Shown piece by piece: positions 42,366 to 50,748 of a stretch of 64,000 bases of DNA (positions within the stretch are counted from its first letter, which is position 1; each line of letters begins with the position of its first letter). Both the position numbers and the translations under genes were made by a program. The stretch spans positions 1,736,001-1,800,000 of the forward strand of contig CAVUDJ010000019.1 of NCBI GenBank assembly GCA_963740215.1. Reading direction: 5' to 3'. The notes under the pieces were generated by a model. That model saw only the letters and a program-made list of their open reading frames with translations. It was not told the DNA's origin and ran no database searches. The DNA comes from CAVVAL01 sp963740215. GTDB lineage: Bacteria > Actinomycetota > Actinomycetes > Mycobacteriales > Cryptosporangiaceae.

Positions 42366-43583
42366 GTGGGGAGCGTGCCGGACCAGGGAGCCCTCGACGG
42401 AATCGTCGTCGCCGACTTCAGCCGCGTGCTCGCCGGTCCGCTCGCCACCATGCACCTCGCGGACCTCGGCGCCACGGTCATCAAGGTGGAGCGTCCCGGC
42501 ACGGGCGACGACACGCGCACGTGGGGTCCGCCGTTCGCCGGCGACGGGCAGAGCGCGTACTTCCGCTCGGTCAACCGGAACAAGCGCAGCGTCGCGCTCG
42601 ACCTCGCGACCGACCGGGATCGCGCCCTGGAGTTGGTCCGCCGCGCGGACGTCCTGGTCGAGAACTTCCTGCCCGGGACGATGGACCGCTTCGGCCTCGG
42701 CTGGGAGCAGGCACGCGCCCTCAACCCGCGGCTCGTGTACTGCTCGATCACCGGCTTCGGCGGCGGCTCGAACCTGGCCGGGTACGACTTCGTGGTGCAG
42801 GCCGTCGGCGGGCTCATGAGCGTCACGGGGCAGCCGGGCGGTGAGCCGCTCAAGGTCGGCGTGGCGCTGGTGGACGTGCTCACCGGGCAGTTCGCGCTGG
42901 CCGGCATCCTCGCCGCGCTGCACGCCCGGCACCGCACCGGCGAGGGCCAGCGGGTCGAGGTGAACCTGCTGTCCAGCCTCCTCTCCGGCCTGGTCAACCA
43001 GTCGTCGGCGTACCTGACCACCGGCGTCAGCCCGGTGCCGCTCGGCAACGTGCACCCGAGCATCGCGCCGTACGAGACGCTGCGCACCAAGGACCATCCC
43101 CTGGCGGTGGCCGCAGGCAACGACAAGCTCTTCGCCGCGCTGTGCCGGGTGCTGGGCCGTCCTGAGCTGGCCACCGACGCACGGTTCGCCACCAACGCCG
43201 ACCGGGTGGCCCACCGCGGCGAGCTGGCCGCCGAGCTGGAGGCGGAGCTGGCCAGGGACACGGCGCGGGTGTGGGCCGAGCGGCTCGGCGCGGCGGGCGT
43301 CCCGTGCGGGCCCGTCCAGGACATAGGCGAGGCCTTCGCGTACGCCGGGTCGCTGGGGCTCGCACCGATTGCCCCCGGGCCCGTGCCGACGACGGCCAAC
43401 CCGATCCGCCTCTCGGCCACGCCGGTCGAGTACCGCACGCCGCCCCCCGAACTGGGCGCCGACACCGCCGATGTGCTCGACTGGCTGGACACACCCCCCG
43501 ACTCTCGGATTCTTGGGGGTTCCGGCGCCCAGCCGACCCCCAAGAATCCGAAACTCGACGAGCACAAGGAGGCGCCGACATGA
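42366..43583 (+). CDS. Family III CoA-transferase (CaiB/BaiF)
   Basis: 405 aa. LDGIVVADFSRVLAGPLATMHLADLGATVIKVERPGTGDDTR at residues 10-50 is the classic CaiB/BaiF opening; the catalytic Asp is expected in the GYDFVVQAVGGLMSVTG...VALVDVLTGQFALAGILAALHAR region near 165. A succinyl-CoA:glutarate CoA-transferase role (SUGCT type) fits the glutaryl-CoA-dehydrogenase-like gene that follows with an ATGA overlap. The last roughly 30 codons are odd: they are encoded by a long hairpin (43505-43551) and look like an insertion at the C-terminus. GTG 42375 is an alternative start. Confidence 0.87.
   Translation: MGSVPDQGALDGIVVADFSRVLAGPLATMHLADLGATVIKVERPGTGDDTRTWGPPFAGDGQSAYFRSVNRNKRSVALDLATDRDRALELVRRADVLVENFLPGTMDRFGLGWEQARALNPRLVYCSITGFGGGSNLAGYDFVVQAVGGLMSVTGQPGGEPLKVGVALVDVLTGQFALAGILAALHARHRTGEGQRVEVNLLSSLLSGLVNQSSAYLTTGVSPVPLGNVHPSIAPYETLRTKDHPLAVAAGNDKLFAALCRVLGRPELATDARFATNADRVAHRGELAAELEAELARDTARVWAERLGAAGVPCGPVQDIGEAFAYAGSLGLAPIAPGPVPTTANPIRLSATPVEYRTPPPELGADTADVLDWLDTPPDSRILGGSGAQPTPKNPKLDEHKEAPT
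43505..43551 (+). terminator. 16-bp perfect hairpin inside the 3' end of the CoA-transferase gene
   Basis: Arms 43505-43520 and 43536-43551 pair perfectly around a 15-base loop. It looks like the hairpins found after other genes here, but it is within the coding frame and 29 bp before the next gene. It could be an attenuator or an inserted palindrome; a full terminator would cut the operon. Confidence 0.45.
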
Positions 43584-44749
43584 CCGCTCCCCTGCCCGGC
43601 CCCGACCTGCTCGCCGCCGACGAACTGCTCACCGATACCGAGCGGGACCTGCGTGACGTCGTCCGCGACTTCGCCACCGAGCGCGTGGCGCCGCACATCG
43701 CGGAGTGGTTCGAGGCGGGTGTGATGCCGCGCGAGCTGGCGCCGGAGCTGGGCAAGCTCGGGCTGCTCGGCATGCACCTGGAGGGCTACGGCTGCGCGGG
43801 CACGAACGCCGTCTCGTACGGGCTGGCGTGCCTGGAGCTGGAGGCGGTCGACTCCGGGCTGCGGTCGCTTGTGTCGGTGCAGGGCTCGCTCGCGATGTAC
43901 GCGATCTATGCGTACGGCAGCGAGGACCAGAAGCAACAGTGGCTGCCGGAGATGGCGGCGGGCCGCGCGATCGGCTGCTTCGGCCTCACCGAGCCGGACT
44001 TCGGGTCGAACCCGGCCGGCATGCGCACCCGCGCCCGCCGAGACGGAGACGACTGGGTTCTCAGCGGCTCCAAGATGTGGATCACCAACGGTGGCATCGC
44101 CGACGTCGCCGTCGTATGGGCCCGAGCTGAGGAGGGCATCCGCGGGTTCCTCGTGCCGCGCGGCACGCCCGGCTTCACCACGAGCGACATCCACAAGAAG
44201 CTGTCGCTGCGCGCGTCGGTCACGTCGGAGCTCTCGTTCGACGAGGTGCGGCTGCCGGCGGACGCGATGCTGCCGGGCGTCCGTGGCCTCGCCGGTCCGC
44301 TCGGCTGCCTCAATGAGGCGCGGTTCGGGATCACGTTCGGCGCGCTCGGCGCCGCGCGCACCTGCTGGCTGTCCGCCCGCGACTACGCCACCAGCCGGGT
44401 GCAGTTCGACAAGCCGATCGCCGCGTACCAGCTCACGCAGGCGAAGCTCGTCGACATGGCGGTGGAGTGGAGCAAGGCGTACCTGCTGGCCGTGCACCTC
44501 GGGCGGCGCAAGGACGCGGGCACGATCACGTCCGAGCAGGTCAGCACCGGCAAGCTGAACAACGTGCGGGAGTCCCTCGCGATCTGCCGCGAGGCGCGCA
44601 CGATCCTCGGCGCCAACGGAATCACGCTCGAATATCCCGTGATCCGGCACATGAACAACCTGGAGTCGGTGCTCACCTACGAGGGCACCTCGGAGATCCA
44701 CACGCTCGTGCTCGGGCAGCACCTCACGGGCCACGCCGCCTTCACGTAG
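43580..44749 (+). CDS. Acyl-CoA dehydrogenase, glutaryl-CoA dehydrogenase-like
   Basis: 389 aa. Acyl-CoA dehydrogenase signatures: CFGLTEPDFGSNPAGMRTRA near residue 135, SKMWITNGGIADVAVVWAR near 165, LNEARFGITFGALGAARTCWLSARDYATSRVQFDKPI near 240-275, and catalytic Glu in LTYEGTSEIHTLVLGQHLTG near 370. These resemble GcdH, which converts glutaryl-CoA to crotonyl-CoA. ATG 43580 has a perfect AAGGAGG seven bases upstream and overlaps the CoA-transferase stop. The pair would activate and oxidise glutarate, the end product of lysine and cadaverine breakdown. Confidence 0.9.
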   Translation: MTAPLPGPDLLAADELLTDTERDLRDVVRDFATERVAPHIAEWFEAGVMPRELAPELGKLGLLGMHLEGYGCAGTNAVSYGLACLELEAVDSGLRSLVSVQGSLAMYAIYAYGSEDQKQQWLPEMAAGRAIGCFGLTEPDFGSNPAGMRTRARRDGDDWVLSGSKMWITNGGIADVAVVWARAEEGIRGFLVPRGTPGFTTSDIHKKLSLRASVTSELSFDEVRLPADAMLPGVRGLAGPLGCLNEARFGITFGALGAARTCWLSARDYATSRVQFDKPIAAYQLTQAKLVDMAVEWSKAYLLAVHLGRRKDAGTITSEQVSTGKLNNVRESLAICREARTILGANGITLEYPVIRHMNNLESVLTYEGTSEIHTLVLGQHLTGHAAFT

Positions 44750-44789
44750 CAGCAACGCCGCCTGAACGGCCGCGCCGCCGCCACCCAGG

Positions 44790-45238
44790 TCAGTTGGGGC
44801 CGTTGGGCCGCCAGGTGCAGTCCGCCGAGGTCGGCTCGGTCTTCTCGATCACCTTCTTGCCGTCGACGAGGATGCGGCAGGTGACCGGACCTCCCTTGCC
44901 GCCGTCGAGAGTGCCGAACACCGTGTAGTCGGGCTCGTCACAGCAGGGCACCTCGGTGCTCCACGGAAGCGGGCGTCGACCGTGACGGGACCGTTCTCGG
45001 AGCTGTGGATGAGCCCGCGTATGGCGCCTGCGCCCTCCACCTCGAAGCGCACGGTCTCGCCCGTTGCCCGGGATGTCTGGGGCGGCCCGTCGGGCAGGCC
45101 GCTCGTCGCCTCGTCGGCAGCGCGGTCGATCAGCAGGTAGCCGCCGGTGCCGATGCCGCCGCAGCACACGAGCACGAGGAGCACGACCAGGCCGACGATC
45201 AGGCCGATGGGCTTCTTCTTCTGGGGATTGGTGGACAC
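44790..45238 (-). CDS. MmpS-like membrane-anchored protein, frameshifted as read
   Basis: From ATG 45238: STNPQKKKPIGLIVGLVVLLVLVCCGGIGTGGYLL, one membrane anchor, then VRFEVEGAGAIRGLIHSSENGPVTVDAR. Near 44970 the frame changes, and it continues LPWSTEVPCCDEPDYTVFGTLDGGKGGPVTCRILVDGKKVIEKTEPTSADCTW to the stop at 44790. The LPW...CRI.VDG arrangement is that of MmpS-type accessory domains. One missing base explains the break; the corrected length is about 149 aa. Its exported domain could assist a transporter, but no MmpL gene is nearby. Confidence 0.75.
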
Positions 45239-45292
45239 CGTGCGAGCTTAACATAAGGAAACATAGTCGAATCGACGCCAACGGCCCTCCTG

Positions 45293-45320
45293 TTGACAGA
45301 GGTGCCCGCGAGGCTAGGGT
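45293..45320 (+). promoter_or_regulatory. Sigma-70-like promoter upstream of the Lrp/AsnC gene
   Basis: TTGACA at 45293-45298 and TAGGGT at 45315-45320 with 16 bp between them. It points at the regulator gene 95 bp downstream. The repeat motif at 45353 would sit in the transcript leader, where a bound regulator would block it. Confidence 0.55.
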
Positions 45321-45352
45321 GTTGACCGCGCGGCTCTGACGGAATCCGCAAC

Positions 45353-45366
45353 GAATCGCTATTCAG
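45353..45366 (+). promoter_or_regulatory. Lrp-type operator candidate
   Basis: GAATCGCTATTCAG; its first 12 bases are a palindrome (GAAT-CGCT-ATTC). GGAATC (45341) and GGATTCG (45372) half sites flank it. The same 14-mer, with one base changed, lies in the palindrome before the saccharopine-dehydrogenase-like gene. Confidence 0.55.
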
Positions 45367-45414
45367 ACGACGGATTCGCTTGCCAATGCGCGCCCTGGCC
45401 GCGACTATGGTCGG

Positions 45415-45900
45415 GTGCAGCCCACGTCGAACCCACGGCAACCCACGCCCAGCATCGTCCTCGACGACATCGCGAAGCGCATCATCGAGGAGCTGCAGGC
45501 CGACGGGCGGCGTTCGTACGCGGCGATCGCCAAGACAGTCGGCCTGAGCGAGGCGGCTGTCCGCCAGCGCATCCAGCGCCTGCTCGACGCAGGTGTGATG
45601 CAGATCGTCGCGGTCACGAATCCGCTGACGCTGGGGTTCCAACGGCAGGCCATGATCGGCGTCCGCGCCGACGGCGACCTGCGCGATGTGGCCGACCGGC
45701 TCGCCGACCTCGACGACGTCGACTACGTCGTGGTGACCGCCGGCTCGTTCGACATCCTGGTCGAGCTGGTCGCCGAGGACGACGAACACCTGCTCCGGGT
45801 GCTCAACGAGCAGATCCGGAAGGTGCCGGGTGTGCGCGACACCGAGACGTTCGTGTACCTGCGCCTGACCAAGCAAACCTACTCATGGGGAACCAGATGA
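45415..45900 (+). CDS. Lrp/AsnC family transcriptional regulator
   Basis: 161 aa. N-terminal HTH (VLDDIAKRIIEELQADGRRSYAAIAKTVGLSEAAVRQRIQRLLDAGVMQIVAVTNP) and a C-terminal RAM ligand-binding domain (MIGVRADGDLRDVADRLADLDDVDYVVVTAGSFDILVELVAEDDEHLLRVLNEQIRKVPGVRDTETFVYLRLTKQTYSWG). Family members sense amino acids or derived amines. It is translationally coupled to the aminotransferase gene (ATGA overlap), which makes that enzyme's substrate or product a likely effector. GTG 45415 start; the RBS is weak. Confidence 0.93.
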   Translation: MQPTSNPRQPTPSIVLDDIAKRIIEELQADGRRSYAAIAKTVGLSEAAVRQRIQRLLDAGVMQIVAVTNPLTLGFQRQAMIGVRADGDLRDVADRLADLDDVDYVVVTAGSFDILVELVAEDDEHLLRVLNEQIRKVPGVRDTETFVYLRLTKQTYSWGTR

Positions 45901-47264
45901 CCGTCACCCCGGAAAGACCCAGCGCCCCCGCGGACCACCTGTGGATGCACTTCACCCGCATGTCGTCGTACGCCGATCACCCGGTGCCGACGATCGTGCG
46001 TGGCGAGGGCGCCTACATCTGGGACGCGCAGGGGCGCCGATACCTCGACGGGCTGGCGGGGCTGTTCGTCGTGCAGGCGGGGCACGGCCGGGAGGAGCTG
46101 GCGCGCGCCGCCTACGAGCAGGCAAAGGAGCTGGCGTTCTTCCCGCTCTGGTCGTACGCGCACCCGGCCGCGCTGGAGCTGGCCGACCGGCTGGCCGCTG
46201 CGGCGCCCGGCGACCTCAACCGCGTCTTCTTCACCACCGGCGGCGGCGAAGCGGTGGAGACCGCGTGGAAGGCCGCCAAGCAGTACTTCAAGCTGACCGG
46301 CAAGCCGATGAAGCACAAGGTGATCTCCCGCGCGGTCGCGTACCACGGCACGCCGCAGGGCGCGCTGTCGATCACCGGCATCCCGGACGCCAAGAAGTAC
46401 TTCGAACCGCTCGTCCCCGGCGCGCACAAGGTGCCGAACACCAACTTCTACCGCGCCCCCGAGCACGGCGACGACCTCAAGCGGTTCGGGCGCTGGGCCG
46501 CCGACCAGATCGCCCAGGCGATCGAGCTGGAGGGGCCCGACACGGTCGCCGCCGTCTTCCTGGAGCCGGTGCAGAACTCCGGCGGCTGCTTTCCGCCGCC
46601 GCCCGGCTACTTCGAGCGCGTCCGGGAGATCTGCGACCGCTACGACGTGCTGCTGGTCTCCGACGAGGTGATCTGCGCGTTCGGCCGGCTCGGCACCACC
46701 TTCGCGTGCGACAGGTTCGGCTACGTGCCCGACGTCATCACCTGCGCGAAGGGCATGACCTCGGGCTACTCCCCCATCGGCGCCGCGATCTTCAGCGACC
46801 GCATCATGGAGCCGTTCCTCGACGGCAACGTGATCTTCCCGCACGGATACACGTTCGGTGGGCACCCGGTCTCGGCGCGCGTCGCTCTGGCAAATCTCGA
46901 CCTGGTCGACCGCGAGGGCCTCAACCAGCACGTGCTCGACAACCAGGACGCCTTCCGCGCCACGCTGGAGAGGCTCCACGACCTGCCGATCGTCGGCGAC
47001 GTCCGCGGCGAGGGCTACTTCTACGGGATCGAGCTCGTCAAGGACAAGAACACCAGGGAAACCTTCGATGCGGACGAGTCGGAGCGGCTGCTTCGCGGTT
47101 TCCTCTCCAGGGCTCTGTTCGACGCCGGACTGTACTGCCGTGCCGACGACCGTGGCGACCCGGTCGTGCAGCTCGCGCCGCCGCTGATCTGCGACCAGAC
47201 GCACTTCGACGAGGCCGAGCAGATCCTGCGTTCCGTTCTCACTGAGGCGTGGGGACGCCTCTAA
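45897..47264 (+). CDS. Class III PLP aminotransferase (putrescine/diamine:pyruvate type)
   Basis: 455 aa. Class III fold: LWMHFTRMSSYADHPVPTIVRGEGAYIWDAQGRRYLDGLAGLFVVQAGHGREEL at the N-terminus; FTTGGGEAVETAWKAAKQYF near 110; YHGTPQGALSITG near 145; VFLEPVQNSGGCFPPPPGYF near 220; DEVICAFGRLGTTF near 260; and PLP Lys in ITCAKGMTSGYSPIG near 285. Relatives of this length next to polyamine genes (SpuC-type) move the amino group of putrescine or cadaverine to pyruvate. ATG 45897 overlaps the regulator stop; an in-frame ATG lies at 45885. The setting supports a diamine or 5-aminovalerate substrate, but this is inferred. Confidence 0.9.
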   Translation: MTVTPERPSAPADHLWMHFTRMSSYADHPVPTIVRGEGAYIWDAQGRRYLDGLAGLFVVQAGHGREELARAAYEQAKELAFFPLWSYAHPAALELADRLAAAAPGDLNRVFFTTGGGEAVETAWKAAKQYFKLTGKPMKHKVISRAVAYHGTPQGALSITGIPDAKKYFEPLVPGAHKVPNTNFYRAPEHGDDLKRFGRWAADQIAQAIELEGPDTVAAVFLEPVQNSGGCFPPPPGYFERVREICDRYDVLLVSDEVICAFGRLGTTFACDRFGYVPDVITCAKGMTSGYSPIGAAIFSDRIMEPFLDGNVIFPHGYTFGGHPVSARVALANLDLVDREGLNQHVLDNQDAFRATLERLHDLPIVGDVRGEGYFYGIELVKDKNTRETFDADESERLLRGFLSRALFDAGLYCRADDRGDPVVQLAPPLICDQTHFDEAEQILRSVLTEAWGRL

Positions 47265-47278
47265 GGGGGAGGGGTGTT

Positions 47279-47324
47279 AGCGGTTGGGGCCAAATGGGCC
47301 AGGGGTGGCACGGCCCCAACCGCT
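47279..47324 (+). terminator. Hairpin after the aminotransferase gene
   Basis: Arms 47279-47291 and 47312-47324 are perfect 13-bp reverse complements around a 20-base loop, beginning 15 bp after the stop. No T-run. Confidence 0.55.
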
Positions 47325-47387
47325 GGCACCGCCGGGGCGACATGCCAAAATGTGCTGAGCAACCAGCCCCAGAACGAGGAGAGCACC

Positions 47388-47606
47388 GTGGCAGACCAAC
47401 CGGTCACCGCGCCCGACCAGCACAAGCCGGGCTATCCCAAGGCCGCGCGAATCGGCGCGATCATCTCCGCCGTCATCCTCGTCCTCATGGTGCTCGGCAA
47501 CCACAAGGGCTGGGTCGAGAACCTGTGGCTGCTCGGCGTGGCCGCGATCATCGTGCTGGCGCTCGTCGCCGACCGGGTGATGCGCAAGAACGGCATCAGG
47601 CGCTAG
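47388..47606 (+). CDS. DUF2631-like small membrane protein
   Basis: 72 aa. Hydrophilic N-terminus (ADQPVTAPDQHKPGYPKAARIGAI), then two membrane helices (IISAVILVLMVLGNH and NLWLLGVAAIIVLALVADRVM) and a basic end (RKNGIRR). Length and pattern match DUF2631 proteins such as Rv2876, which lies in the same genomic block in M. tuberculosis. Function unknown. GTG 47388 has GAGGAGAG seven bases upstream; the upstream in-frame sequence overlaps the hairpin and is not protein-like. Confidence 0.8.
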   Translation: MADQPVTAPDQHKPGYPKAARIGAIISAVILVLMVLGNHKGWVENLWLLGVAAIIVLALVADRVMRKNGIRR

Positions 47607-47619
47607 CCGCCTACGACGA

Positions 47620-47655
47620 AGGCCCCGCACCGTAACGGTGTGGGGCCTTTCGTTT
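47620..47655 (+). terminator. Classical Rho-independent terminator
   Basis: 13-bp stem (47620-47632 with 47636-47648, one G-U type pair), TAA loop, then TTCGTTT. It ends the DUF2631-like transcript; the reverse strand faces the DivIVA-like gene end. This is the clearest intrinsic terminator in the window. Confidence 0.85.
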
Positions 47656-47695
47656 GGCTTGTTCAGCCCATGCGGACGGTCAACCCATGCGACGG

Positions 47696-48518
47696 TCAGC
47701 CCATGCGGCGCGAGAACAGGGCCCTGACCTCGCTCAGCGCGGTCTCGACCTCGTCCTCGAAGTAGCCGCCCTGGATCAGCGGGAACTGGCTCGCGTCGAG
47801 CTCGGAGTCGGCCACCGGCGGGCCGCCGCGACCGTCCATCATGGCCTGGATCGCGTCGAACAAGCCGTCCACCGCGCCTGCGTCGTAACCGCTGCCGAAA
47901 CGGCGCACCTTGAACCCGCCGCGCAGCTCGGCGACGCGGGCCTTGTCCTCGTTGGTGAACGGCGACACGTACCCGCCGCCGATCGTCGGCAGCTCGACGG
48001 TCATATCGGCCTTGCCGTGGCGCCCGGCGTACGCGTCGTACCCGATGGGCATCGGCGGCGGCAGCGAGTCGGCGAACGAGTCGGGGTATGCGGCAGCCGG
48101 CATGGGCGGAGCCGCGCGGCATGGGGGGCGGCGCGGCAGGGGCCGGCGGCGGCGCGATCGGCATTGGCTCGGGCCGCCGGTCGGTGACACGCGGTATCTG
48201 CGCCGTCGCGCTGTCGTCGTCGCGGCCGGGAAACACGTCGTCGCGGATCGGGAAGCCGTTGGACTGGCGCGGCGGCGCGCCGGTGGCCAGATCCTCCAGC
48301 TCGCGCTCCAGCCGGTCGAGGTGGAGGTCGACCTGCCACTCGTCGTAACCGCCGAACCGCGTGCGAAAGACGACGTCCCGGATGTCGTCGGGGGTCAGCG
48401 GCTGGCCGATGGGCTCGCCTGCGAGGGTGGCCTCGGCCCGGTCGAGGAAGTCATCGACCTCGTCGACCTTGTATCCGCGGCGCAACGCCTTGCGGCGGAA
48501 CCGGTCCCCCTGACTCAT
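47696..48518 (-). CDS. DivIVA-domain-like protein, frameshifted as read
   Basis: N-terminus from ATG 48518: SQGDRFRRKALRRGYKVDEVDDFLDRAEATLAGEPIGQPLTPDDIRDVVFRTRFGGYDEWQVDLHLDRLERELEDLA, the DivIVA-like DUF4191/'DivIVA domain repeat' pattern (GYKVDEVDDFLD...V.F.T.FGGYDE..VD..LD). A Pro-rich linker follows, and the frame changes at a GGGGGG run near 48122-48127. The C-terminal part (AYPDSFADSLPPPMPIGYDAYAGRHGKADMTVEL...EVRALFSRRMG) ends at 47696. Corrected length about 274 aa. It may act in polar growth or septum placement, but this is inferred. Next to rlmN. Confidence 0.8.
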
Positions 48519-48523
48519 CTTTC

Positions 48524-49627
48524 CTACACCTCCGCTGCAGCAAGCTGGCCGCACGCACCGTCAATTTCCCGCCCACGGGTGTCCCGAACCGTGGTCGGTA
48601 CGCCGGCTTCCCGTAGCCGACGAACGAACTGCCGCTCCACCGGTTTGGCGCTGGCGTCCCAGTCACTTCCCGGCGTCGGGTTGAGCGGGATGAGATTGAC
48701 GTGCGCGAGTCGACCGGAGAGTAGCTGGCCCAGCAGATCGGCTCGCCACGGGTGGTCGTTGACGTCCTTGATCATCGCGTACTCGATGGAAACTCGCCTG
48801 CCGGTGCGCTCTGCGTACCCCCAGGCGGCATCCAGTACTTCCGCGACCTTCCATCGGTTGTTCACCGGAACCAGCGTGTCGCGCAGCTCATCGTCAGGAG
48901 CGTGCAGCGACACGGCCAGGGTGACCGACAGGTCCTCCTCGGTGAGCCGCTTGATGGCGGGCACCAGACCGACGGTGGAGACCGTGATGTTCCGCTGCGA
49001 GATCCCGAGCCCGGCCGGCGCCGGATCGGTGAGCCGGCGGACCGCCGCCAGCACCCGGTTGTAGTTGGCGAGCGGCTCACCCATGCCCATGAACACGACG
49101 TTGGAGACCCGCGCGGGGCCGCCCGCGATCTCACCGCGGGACAGCGCGCGGGCGCCGGCCACGACCTGCTCGACGATCTCCGCCGCCGAGAGGTTGCGGG
49201 TGAGCCCGGCCTGGCCGGTGGCGCAGAACGGGCAGGCCATGCCGCAGCCGGCCTGGCTGGAGACGCACAGCGTGACCCGGTCGGGGTAGCGCATCAGCAC
49301 GCTCTCGAACAGGGTGCCGTCGAAGCCGCGCCACACCGTCTTGCGGGTGGTGCCTTCGTCGCACTCCACGTGCCGCGCGGCGGTGAGCAGCGGCGGCAGC
49401 AGCGCCTCGACCAGGGGACCGCGCGAGGCGGCCGGCAGGTCGGTCATCGTGGCAGGGTCATCGGCGAGGTGGCTGAAGTAGTGCGTGGAGAGCTGGTTGG
49501 CGCGGAACGCCGGCTCCCCCAGCGCGGTCACGGCAGCACGACGCTGCGCCGGGTCGAGGTCCGCCAGGTGCTGTGGCGGCTTCGCCCGGCGCGGTGGGTC
49601 GAACACCAGCGGGAGAATCGTTGTCAT
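48524..49627 (-). CDS. rlmN: 23S rRNA/tRNA adenine-C2 methyltransferase RlmN
   Basis: 367 aa radical SAM enzyme that methylates A2503 of 23S rRNA and A37 of some tRNAs. Cluster motif SQAGCGMACPFCATGQAGLTRNLSAAEIVEQV (CxxxCxxC) near residue 115; GMGEPLANYNRVLAAVR near 170; ISTVG-like ITVSTVGLVPAIKRL near 205; VSLHAPDDELRDTLVPVN near 225; PLNPTPGSDWDAS near 320; and catalytic Cys in IDGACGQLA at the C-terminus. ATG 49627 is chosen because family similarity begins there; the frame stays open upstream to 49753. Confidence 0.95.
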   Translation of the reverse strand: MTTILPLVFDPPRRAKPPQHLADLDPAQRRAAVTALGEPAFRANQLSTHYFSHLADDPATMTDLPAASRGPLVEALLPPLLTAARHVECDEGTTRKTVWRGFDGTLFESVLMRYPDRVTLCVSSQAGCGMACPFCATGQAGLTRNLSAAEIVEQVVAGARALSRGEIAGGPARVSNVVFMGMGEPLANYNRVLAAVRRLTDPAPAGLGISQRNITVSTVGLVPAIKRLTEEDLSVTLAVSLHAPDDELRDTLVPVNNRWKVAEVLDAAWGYAERTGRRVSIEYAMIKDVNDHPWRADLLGQLLSGRLAHVNLIPLNPTPGSDWDASAKPVERQFVRRLREAGVPTTVRDTRGREIDGACGQLAAAEV

Positions 49628-49761
49628 CGCGAACTCATTGTCACACGTCGGGTCATGCACTCCGGAAGCCGTCCACAGGGTCTCTGGCGTGCAAGAACGT
49701 CTATTTGAGGGCAAACCTCGCGCATCCACCCGTGGTTGGGTGGCCGAGGACACGCTCCGGA

Positions 49762-50748
49762 TCAGCCCGGTGGCGCGAACAGCTCCAGCAGCAGGTACGC
49801 GACAGGAGCGGCGAGGAGCAGCGAGTCGAGCCGGTCCATCAACCCGCCGTGAGCGGGCAGCAGGCTACCCATGTCCTTGATCCCCAGGTCACGCTTGATC
49901 ATGGACTCGGCTAGATCACCCAGCGTGGCTGCGACGGCGATCGCAAACCCGTACACCACGCCGTGCCAGATCTCACCGTCGAAAAAGAAGAACAGGAAAC
50001 TGGCGCCGCCGATGGCGCAGAACAGCAGCGAGCCGGCCATGCCCTCCCAGGACTTCTTCGGGCTGACCGTCGGCGCCATCGGGTGCCGGCCGAACAGCAC
50101 ACCGGCGACATATCCGCCGACGTCGCTGCACACAACCGTTGCGATGAACGCCACCACCCGGAGGTGCCCGTCGGACGGCAGGAGCAGCAGCACGGCGAAC
50201 CCGGCGAGGAACGGCACGTACGCCGCCACCAGAGCTGCCGCCGTGACGTCGCGCTGGAAGCCCACCGGGCCGTCCGCGAGCCGCCACAGCAGCACCGCGA
50301 TCACCGTCAGGACCAGCCCGACGACCAGCGCCTCCGCGCCCGAGAACCACGCGAGGAACATCGTGCCGGCGCCGCCCACCACCAGTGGCACCAGCGGCGG
50401 CCGCGCCTCGGCGGCGCTGATCGCGCGCACCATCTCCCACACGCCCACCACCACCGCGGCGGCGATCACCACGACGAAGAGCGGGCGGTAGGTGAACAGC
50501 GGCACCAGCACCAGGGCGCCGAGCCCCGCGCCGACGCCGATCGCGACAGGAAGGTTCCGCCCGGCCTTGCCCGCCGGAGCGGGTTCGGCGGGCGGCTGCC
50601 CGACTGCGTCGACCGCGACCACCACCGTGGGCGCGTCGAGGGTGGAACCACCGGCCCGGGCGACGGGCGCCGCTGTGGCACCCCGCCGCCGGCGGTGACG
50701 CCCACCGTGGCCGCGCGGCCCGGGTTGGGTCGTGTCGAGATCTGCCAT
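49762..50748 (-). CDS. cdsA: Phosphatidate cytidylyltransferase CdsA
   Basis: 328 aa. The first 65 residues are an Arg/Gly/Ala-rich cytoplasmic tail typical of actinobacterial CdsA. Eight or so membrane helices follow, and near the end the CDP-diglyceride synthetase signature TLGDLAESMIKRDLGIKDMGSLLPAHGGLMDRLDSLL (S...KR..GIKD...PGHGG..DR.D, with Ala for the usual Gly in PAHGG). It makes CDP-diacylglycerol for phospholipid synthesis. The start overlaps the frr stop (TGATG), so they are coupled. Confidence 0.95.
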   Translation of the reverse strand: MADLDTTQPGPRGHGGRHRRRRGATAAPVARAGGSTLDAPTVVVAVDAVGQPPAEPAPAGKAGRNLPVAIGVGAGLGALVLVPLFTYRPLFVVVIAAAVVVGVWEMVRAISAAEARPPLVPLVVGGAGTMFLAWFSGAEALVVGLVLTVIAVLLWRLADGPVGFQRDVTAAALVAAYVPFLAGFAVLLLLPSDGHLRVVAFIATVVCSDVGGYVAGVLFGRHPMAPTVSPKKSWEGMAGSLLFCAIGGASFLFFFFDGEIWHGVVYGFAIAVAATLGDLAESMIKRDLGIKDMGSLLPAHGGLMDRLDSLLLAAPVAYLLLELFAPPG

